Positions 24,180 through 28,292 of a stretch of 28,292 bases of DNA are shown one piece after another. The position numbers were made by a program, and so were the translations under genes. Source of the stretch: a bacterium (GTDB lineage Bacteria; Vulcanimicrobiota; Vulcanimicrobiia; Vulcanimicrobiales; SCRA01); assembly GCA_004298675.1 (NCBI GenBank), contig SCRI01000076.1, forward strand, positions 1-28,292. The letters are read 5' to 3'. The first letter of the stretch is position 1; each line of letters opens with the position of its first letter. The notes under the pieces were generated by a model, which searched no databases, was not told the DNA's origin, and saw nothing but the letters and a program-made list of their open reading frames with translations.

Positions 24180-24553
24180 TGGGCGACCTCCGGATGGCTG
24201 ATATCGGGTCGAAGAGCGACCGCGCCGTCGAGGTAGACGTGGCGGATCGCCTGCTGGGCGCGCTCGGTGTTCCAGTGGAGCAGGACGCGAATGCAGCGCG
24301 GCAAGCTCCCTGAAACGGGAATCTCCGTGGAGCAGAGCAATGGCACCTTCTCCCAGCCAAGCTTGCGCGCGGCCTCGGCGGGGAAGGTGGAGCGCAGATC
24401 CGGCGTTACCGTGAAGATCGCGCTGCAGATGTCCTCCGGGCGCAATTGGTTCTCGTGCGTGATGGTCTGGAGCAGCCGCGTCGTGGCGGCGAGGATCTCC
24501 ACCGGATCGTCGTGCTCGACGGTGATGGCGCCGCGAATCCCCCGCGCGATCAT
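24176..24553 (-). CDS. aroH: Chorismate mutase, AroH type
   Basis: AroH converts chorismate to prephenate. The 125 residues follow the Bacillus subtilis AroH pattern: [10 protein letters not shown] at the start (with the active-site arginine), [17 protein letters not shown], the active-site stretch [18 protein letters not shown] (Glu and Arg), and [15 protein letters not shown]. This trimeric type differs from the more common AroQ fold. It is placed upstream of aroF and tyrA with 4-bp overlaps on both sides (ATGA). Confidence 0.95.
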   Translation of the reverse strand: MIARGIRGAITVEHDDPVEILAATTRLLQTITHENQLRPEDICSAIFTVTPDLRSTFPAEAARKLGWEKVPLLCSTEIPVSGSLPRCIRVLLHWNTERAQQAIRHVYLDGAVALRPDISHPEVAQ

Positions 24554-25299
24554 CGCACCACCCCCCGCGCCAGTGCGCGCTCCCGGATCTCCTGTAGCGC
24601 CCGCAGCTCGCGCTCGGTGAGGTCGCGCGTCGTACCCAGTGGGAGATCGCCTAACGCGACCGGACCGAAGCGCACGCGCTCCAACGCCACGACCGGGTGC
24701 CCCACCGCGTCGAACATGCGGCGGACCTGCCGGTTTCGTCCCTCGTGAATAGAGACGTCCACCACCGACTCGTCGCGCCGTTGAGCGATCACGCGAATCT
24801 TAGCAGGGCGGGTCTTCGTTCCGTCGTCCAAAACGATGCCTCCGTCTCGCAGCCGCGCGAAGGCGGCGGTCTCCATTTGACCGCGCAGCGTCGCACGATA
24901 CGTCTTCTCCACGCCGAAGCGCGGATGCGTCAACGCGTGTACCATCTCGCCGTCGTCGGTGAGGATCAGCAGCCCCGACGTGTCCCAGTCGAGCCGTCCG
25001 ACGGGAACCAGCCGCCCCTTCGCGGCGGGAACAAAATCGGCCACCGTCGTGCGCCCTTGCGGGTCGTCGAGCGTCGTCACCACTTCGAGCGGTTTGTTCA
25101 GCGCGAGGTACGCGTGCTCCGCGCGCGGCGCGACGGCGTGACCCTCCACCTCCACCACGTCGCCCGCGGCGACACGTCGTCCCAAGTCCCGTACCACTGC
25201 GCCGTTGAGGTGAACGACGCCGCGAGCGATCAGACCGTCCGCGGCGCGCCGCGAGCAGACTCCGGCCTGCGCGATGTACCGGTTTAGACGCAGGTCCAC
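24550..25299 (-). CDS. rluB: RsuA/RluB-family pseudouridine synthase
   Basis: These enzymes isomerise uridine in rRNA. The 249 residues have an N-terminal S4 domain (about 1-60: [19 protein letters not shown]), then [13 protein letters not shown], the catalytic [17 protein letters not shown] with the essential aspartate, [12 protein letters not shown], and the C-terminal [18 protein letters not shown] motif. The family covers RsuA, RluB, RluE and RluF; context (as in Gram-positive bacteria) favours RluB. The start is GTG without a strong ribosome-binding site. It is the first gene of the operon with aroH, aroF and tyrA. Confidence 0.92.
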   Translation of the reverse strand: MDLRLNRYIAQAGVCSRRAADGLIARGVVHLNGAVVRDLGRRVAAGDVVEVEGHAVAPRAEHAYLALNKPLEVVTTLDDPQGRTTVADFVPAAKGRLVPVGRLDWDTSGLLILTDDGEMVHALTHPRFGVEKTYRATLRGQMETAAFARLRDGGIVLDDGTKTRPAKIRVIAQRRDESVVDVSIHEGRNRQVRRMFDAVGHPVVALERVRFGPVALGDLPLGTTRDLTERELRALQEIRERALARGVVR

Positions 25300-25319
25300 A
25301 ACTCAAGCCCCAGTACGGC

Positions 25320-25346
25320 GAGAGGCGAGCCGTGCGCTCGCCTCTC
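25320..25346 (-). terminator. Strong hairpin between rho and rluB
   Basis: Perfect 11-bp arms GAGAGGCGAGC (25320-25330) and GCTCGCCTCTC (25336-25346) enclose a 5-nt loop. It lies 23 bp after the rho stop in the 70-bp gap before rluB. No T-tract follows on the minus strand, so it is a hairpin-only terminator or a Rho-related pause. Confidence 0.6.
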
Positions 25347-25369
25347 TTAGCCGGAGTGCAGCGAGCGCG

Positions 25370-26572
25370 CTATCGATCCTCATCGTACCCGCGAGAGAGC
25401 GAGAGCGCTTCCTTGGTGATGGTCTGGAGAAACTCTTCGTTGGTCCGAGTCTGCGCGAGCTTATCCAACACCAATTCAGTCATCTCCGACTCTTTGATGA
25501 TGTTAAAGGCGCGGCGCAGCATCCAGATCTTGCGCAACTCCAGCTCGCCCAGCAGCAGCTCCTCGTGACGCGTGCTGGAGCGCTTGATGTCCACGGCCGG
25601 GAAGACGCGGGACTCCGCCAGCTTGCGATTGAGGTTGAGCTCCATGTTGCCGGTGCCTTTGAACTCCTCGAAGATCACGTCGTCCATCTTCGAGCCGGTA
25701 TCCACGAGCGCCGTGCCGATGATCGTCAGCGAGCCGCCTTCTTCGATCTTGCGAGCGGCACCGAAGAAGCGCTTGGGTTTGTGGAGCGCCGCAGTATCGA
25801 GTCCGCCCGAAAGCGTGCGCCCTGAGGTTGGGATGACCTGGTTGTAGGCACGCGCCAGGCGCGTGATCGAGTCCAGCAGGATCACGACGTCCTTGCCCAT
25901 CTCGACCAAGCGCTTCGCGCGCTCCATGGTCAACTCAGCGACGGCGGTGTGATTCTCCGGATGCTCGTCGAAGGTCGACGCCACGACCTCGCCGTCGATC
26001 GAACGGCGCATGTCCGTAACCTCCTCGGGCCGCTCGTCGACGAGCAGTGCGATGAGGACGGCGTCGGGATGGTTGATGGAGAGGGAATTGGCGATGTTCT
26101 TCAGGAGTGTCGTCTTACCAGCCTTGGGCGGCGAGACGATCAGCGCGCGCTGGCCCTTACCGATTGGACAGAAGAGATCGATGATGCGCGTGGAGAGCTG
26201 CGTGGCGCGAACTTCGAGCTTGTAGCGCTCCTGCGGATAGATCGGCGTGAGCTTGTCGAAGTTGGGGCGCTGCCGTACCGCTTCCGGATCGAGGCCGTTG
26301 ATCGCGTCGACCTTGATGAGCCCGTAGTACTTCTCGCCCTCCTTGGGGCGGCGCACCTGGCCGGCCACGTGGTCGCCGCGGCGCAGCTCGAAGCGCCGGA
26401 CCTGCGACTGACTGACATAGATGTCGTCCGTACCTGGCAGGTAGTTCTCGCGGCGTAGAAAGCCGTAGCCCTCCGGCAGGACATCAAGGATGCCCTCCGC
26501 CAGCTCCAGGCCCGAGCGCTGCGCTTGGACCTCGAGAATCTTGGGGATCAGCTCTTCTTTCTTAAGCTTCAC
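25370..26572 (-). CDS. rho: Transcription termination factor Rho
   Basis: Rho is the hexameric RNA helicase that ends transcription of untranslated RNA. From the GTG at 26572 the 400 residues include the cold-shock RNA-binding domain (about 25-90: [34 protein letters not shown]), the Walker [12 protein letters not shown] (147-157), [27 protein letters not shown] with Walker B, and the Q/R-loop region [24 protein letters not shown]. This start has no ribosome-binding site and would cut the N-terminal Rho domain in half, because the same frame upstream encodes its missing helices. The true protein is therefore probably longer, up to about 486 residues. Confidence 0.95.
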   Translation of the reverse strand: MKLKKEELIPKILEVQAQRSGLELAEGILDVLPEGYGFLRRENYLPGTDDIYVSQSQVRRFELRRGDHVAGQVRRPKEGEKYYGLIKVDAINGLDPEAVRQRPNFDKLTPIYPQERYKLEVRATQLSTRIIDLFCPIGKGQRALIVSPPKAGKTTLLKNIANSLSINHPDAVLIALLVDERPEEVTDMRRSIDGEVVASTFDEHPENHTAVAELTMERAKRLVEMGKDVVILLDSITRLARAYNQVIPTSGRTLSGGLDTAALHKPKRFFGAARKIEEGGSLTIIGTALVDTGSKMDDVIFEEFKGTGNMELNLNRKLAESRVFPAVDIKRSSTRHEELLLGELELRKIWMLRRAFNIIKESEMTELVLDKLAQTRTNEEFLQTITKEALSLSRGYDEDR

Positions 26573-26830
26573 CGGGCTTGCGATCTCGAAACTCTTCGCT
26601 AGTTCGTTGAGCTCGGTCTTTGATTTCTCCGCGAGCTGAGCGGCGGTCAGCAGTTGCGCCGCGCTCTCCTGGTACTCGCGTTCGAGTTGGGCGAGCTGCC
26701 CATGCTCGCTGATCTTGTGCCGGTTGCGTGAACGCGAACGCCGGCGCCGACCGCCGCCTGAACGGCCAATGTCCTGTGGGCGCGTATCGACTTGCAGTGG
26801 TGTTCTCTCTCGTGTCGATGAGTGATCAAT
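26573..26830 (-). other. rho: In-frame upstream extension of rho (N-terminal domain)
   Basis: Read in the rho frame, this stretch has no stop until the TAG at complement 26870-26872. It encodes an Arg/Gly/Ser-rich segment (RSGGGRRRSRSRNRHK) followed by LTAAQLAEKSKTELNELAKS. The latter is the typical first helices of the Rho N-terminal domain and joins directly to [15 protein letters not shown]. No in-frame ATG, GTG or TTG exists. Candidate starts are ATT (26830) or CTG (26797). A TTG at 26829 opens a different frame that ends at 26647. A one-base sequence error would also explain this. Confidence 0.65.
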
Positions 26831-26855
26831 GGACGCGGTGGAAACGCTCCGAGCA

Positions 26856-26870
26856 GGCGCGTTGCGCGCC
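26856..26870 (-). promoter_or_regulatory. Hairpin in the rho leader
   Basis: GGCGCG and CGCGCC form a perfect 6-bp stem with a 3-nt loop (7 bp if the flanking A-T pair is counted). It lies about 25 bp before the earliest possible rho start. Rho is autoregulated through its leader in several bacteria, so an attenuation role is possible but not shown. Confidence 0.35.
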
Positions 26871-26969
26871 TAGAGCGGCGAGGATTGGACCCTCAACCGG
26901 GAACGGACCGCTTTTTCTATGCTTGTGGGGCCGACGCCGGGGTTCAGAGAGCCGACCGACGTCCCAGCC

Positions 26970-26998
26970 ACTATACCATAGCCCTCAAGCGAGGTAAA
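26970..26998 (-). promoter_or_regulatory. Candidate sigma-70-type promoter of rho
   Basis: On the minus strand, TTTACC (complement of 26993-26998) lies 17 bp before TATAGT (complement of 26970-26975), which matches the -10 consensus at five of six positions. It overlaps the end of the DNA glycosylase gene. It would give a rho leader of about 130 nt or more, containing the hairpin at 26856-26870. The rest of 26873-26969 shows nothing further. Confidence 0.5.
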
Positions 26999-27597
26999 GG
27001 GGACGAGACGAAGCGCGAACCCGCGAGGGTGAAGCGCAGCGGCAGATCCTTTGCGGACGAGATGCCGACGCGGGGCGAGGCCACGACACGCGCGGCGAGG
27101 CCAGGATCGTAGAGACAGATCCGGCGCCTGGGGCCGACCGCCGCGCCGTTGTCGTCGCCGGCGATAGCCAGCGCCTGTGCGAGCCGCCCGGGGCCGCGCG
27201 CAAGATCGCGCAGCGGCTGTCCCGCGCGCCGCGCCTGCATGACGTCGATGCCGGCGAGCGGCTCGAGCGCTCGCAACAAGACCGCAGCCCCCGTCCCGGC
27301 CGCTTCGCTGGTAAGGTTGAGGCACCAGTGATTACCATAGATGAAGTACACGTAGGCGTGGAACGGCGGCCCGAACATCGCGGCATTACGCGGGGTTTGG
27401 CCGCGATAGGCGTGCGAAGCGGGATCGCTCTCGGGTAAGTACGCCTCGACTTCGACGATCCGCCCGCCCACGATCCCCTCACGCGAGCGCACGCCCAGCG
27501 AAAGTCCGACGAGTGCGCGTGCCAGCGCCTCCGTCTCTATCGGGAGATCTGCGACGCGCAACGGCGTGCCTAGCGTCGAGTGACTGCGGTGCATCAT
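26971..27597 (-). CDS. mpg: 3-methyladenine DNA glycosylase (AAG/MPG family)
   Basis: The enzyme removes alkylated purines such as 3-methyladenine from DNA to start base excision repair. The 208 residues have the AAG-family active-site segment GRIVEVEAYLPESDPASHAYRG with the catalytic glutamate. They also have PRNAAMFGPPFHAYVYFIYG, NHWCLNLTS, and the later LARGPGRLAQALAI. I chose ATG at 27597 (a second ATG follows directly), 16 bp after the upstream gene's stop; longer frames would overlap that gene. It is most likely transcribed from the LexA-type promoter before the 139-residue protein, giving damage control of expression. Confidence 0.93.
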   Translation of the reverse strand: MMHRSHSTLGTPLRVADLPIETEALARALVGLSLGVRSREGIVGGRIVEVEAYLPESDPASHAYRGQTPRNAAMFGPPFHAYVYFIYGNHWCLNLTSEAAGTGAAVLLRALEPLAGIDVMQARRAGQPLRDLARGPGRLAQALAIAGDDNGAAVGPRRRICLYDPGLAARVVASPRVGISSAKDLPLRFTLAGSRFVSSPLPRLRAMV

Positions 27598-27613
27598 CCC
27601 GCCGTGCGAGTCC

Positions 27614-28033
27614 TTACGCGGAGCGGCGATACCCAGCCGTCCCTCGCAGTGCCAGCAGAGCCGCAGGCTCTGCCGCTCCCACGCGTGCCTCCGCGAATCG
27701 ATTGAGCGCGCAACCCAATGTGATGTACGGCACAACCAACGAACTCGGCAGCCGGCGCCTCGTCACCACGTCCTCCGCCAACTCGCGCTCCGGTCCCAGC
27801 AACTCCACACGGCGCAGGCCCTTGTCCGCCAACCGCAACGCCAACGCCGTTGCCGCCGCGTAGGCGGCGATGCGCCCGTCCAAGTCGGAGCCGGGGCGGT
27901 ACGAGAACCCAACTCGCAGCCGCTCCAACTCGAGCGGACCCTGGCTCAACCTGGCGACGAGTGTACCCCGCCCGTTGCCGGTGCTGTAGGTATAAGTCGC
28001 GCGGACCACGTTTCGCGGATCTGCGGTCGGCAT
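27614..28033 (-). CDS. Uncharacterised protein in an SOS-type operon
   Basis: The 139 residues match no family I can name with confidence. The pattern GRIAAYAAATALALRLADKG, then RRVELLGPERELAEDVVTRR and LGCALNRFAEARV, resembles the core of RNase H-like folds (helix, strand, helix, with 'lv..v' after a short strand). The usual catalytic acidic set is not clear, so this is weak. There is no signal peptide or membrane helix. The ATG has GAGGAG eight bases upstream. It is the first gene after a promoter with a LexA-type box, and the DNA glycosylase follows by 16 bp. This context suggests a DNA repair or stress role, by inference. Confidence 0.75.
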   Translation of the reverse strand: MPTADPRNVVRATYTYSTGNGRGTLVARLSQGPLELERLRVGFSYRPGSDLDGRIAAYAAATALALRLADKGLRRVELLGPERELAEDVVTRRRLPSSLVVPYITLGCALNRFAEARVGAAEPAALLALRGTAGYRRSA

Positions 28034-28053
28034 CGTTGCGCTCCTCTGCCAAC

Positions 28054-28082
28054 AGCATAAACGAACATGCGTTCGATGTCAA
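28054..28082 (-). promoter_or_regulatory. Sigma-70-type promoter of the repair operon
   Basis: On the minus strand, a perfect -35 TTGACA (complement of 28077-28082) and a -10 TATGCT (complement of 28054-28059) are separated by exactly 17 bp. Transcription would start near 28047, leaving a leader of about 14 nt that carries the GAGGAG ribosome-binding site. The -35 overlaps the stop codon of the upstream glycosyltransferase gene. Confidence 0.75.
28062..28075. promoter_or_regulatory. LexA-type SOS box (Gram-positive form)
   Basis: The site reads CGAACATGCGTTCG on the plus strand, that is GAAC-N4-GTTC with flanking C and G. It fits the Bacillus/Gram-positive LexA (Cheo) box core GAAC-N4-GTTC. 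It sits wholly inside the 17-bp spacer between -35 and -10, so a bound repressor would block RNA polymerase. lexA itself is not in the window. Confidence 0.7.
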
Positions 28083-28292
28083 CTGGCGGGCGCGAGCGGC
28101 TCGCGCCGCAGTTCGCGATAGAGGCGCTCGATGCGTTGCGCGATGCGCTCTAGCTCGTAGTCCGCGGCAATACGGAGCCCCGCCTCGCGCCTGCGGGCTC
28201 CCTCCCCAGCGGCGCCGGTCACGCCGCGCACGGCCTCTGCCAACGCACCGGGATCGCTAGGGCAGAGTCGCGCAGCCCCACTCGTGACTTCA
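28079..28292 (-). CDS. Glycosyltransferase family 4, C-terminal end (partial)
   Basis: Seventy codons run off the right edge; the start is missing. The visible part reads SGAARLCPSDPGALAEAVRG, then RREAGLRIAADYELERIAQR and IERLYRELRREP. This is the usual C-terminal end of GT-B glycosyltransferases of group 1 (small residues followed by 'P.d...la.av..', then 'lY..l'). Donor and acceptor cannot be told. The TGA stop (complement of 28079-28081) overlaps the -35 of the next promoter. Confidence 0.6.
   Translation of the reverse strand, partial: EVTSGAARLCPSDPGALAEAVRGVTGAAGEGARRREAGLRIAADYELERIAQRIERLYRELRREPLAPAS

Noticed and set aside
1-28292. CRISPR arrays, insertion sequences, prophage or attachment sites
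   Set aside because: No regularly spaced repeats, transposase or integrase motifs, or tRNA-linked direct repeats were seen. The two 27-bp copies at 15738 and 15810 are only a pair and are not CRISPR-like.

Overview
The window is GC-rich, densely coding bacterial chromosome. No phage, insertion sequence, CRISPR array or tRNA gene was found. The gene order accB-like/accC/nusB/xseA/xseB/tlyA/nadK/recN resembles the block known from Bacillus and other Terrabacteria, and the one LexA-type site has the Gram-positive form (GAAC-N4-GTTC). A complete TonB-ExbB-ExbD set, however, indicates an outer membrane. A diderm, high-GC Terrabacteria lineage of the Eremiobacterota/Armatimonadota kind fits best; that placement is inference. 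GTG and TTG starts are common, and several genes begin inside the previous stop codon (ATGA, GTGA, TTGA).

Left part (174-14439, all minus strand): 16 genes read from moaC leftwards to recN: moaC, a mog/moaB-type gene, a stand-alone receiver domain, folC, folP, folB, a folK-methyltransferase fusion, an AccB-like protein, accC, nusB, a class A penicillin-binding protein, xseA, xseB, tlyA, nadK and recN. Almost every junction overlaps, so this looks like one transcript or a few long ones. It covers molybdopterin and folate synthesis, fatty-acid initiation, wall synthesis and DNA repair. The AccB-like protein is the oddest member: it sits in the accB position but contains no lysine, so it cannot carry biotin. 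To the left of recN, positions 1-133 hold a short motif typical of rRNA operon spacers.

Middle part (14480-18308): a tandem HD-GYP gene, then a 100-bp spacer with two 27-bp near-identical repeats and hairpins, then a protein with a DNA-adenine-methylase-like fold that appears to lack the catalytic motif. Next come a 62-residue membrane protein and uppP on the minus strand, and a PilZ gene on the plus strand. HD-GYP and PilZ both point to cyclic-di-GMP signalling.

Right part (18345-28292, all minus strand): an energy-transduction cluster (a secreted TPR protein with a TonB-C-like domain, exbB, two exbD, tonB); an aromatic amino acid operon (rluB-type pseudouridine synthase, aroH, aroF, tyrA); rho; and a two-gene DNA repair unit (an unknown 139-residue protein plus a 3-methyladenine glycosylase). 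The repair unit's promoter carries a LexA-type box exactly between its -35 and -10 elements. The right edge holds the last 70 codons of a glycosyltransferase gene. The conserved Rho N-terminal domain extends upstream of the first ordinary start codon, so the true rho start is probably non-canonical or hidden by a sequence error.

The strongest leads are the lysine-free AccB paralogue beside accC, the SOS-type promoter in front of an undescribed protein, the FolK-methyltransferase fusion, and the repeat/hairpin element covering the start of the methylase-like gene.
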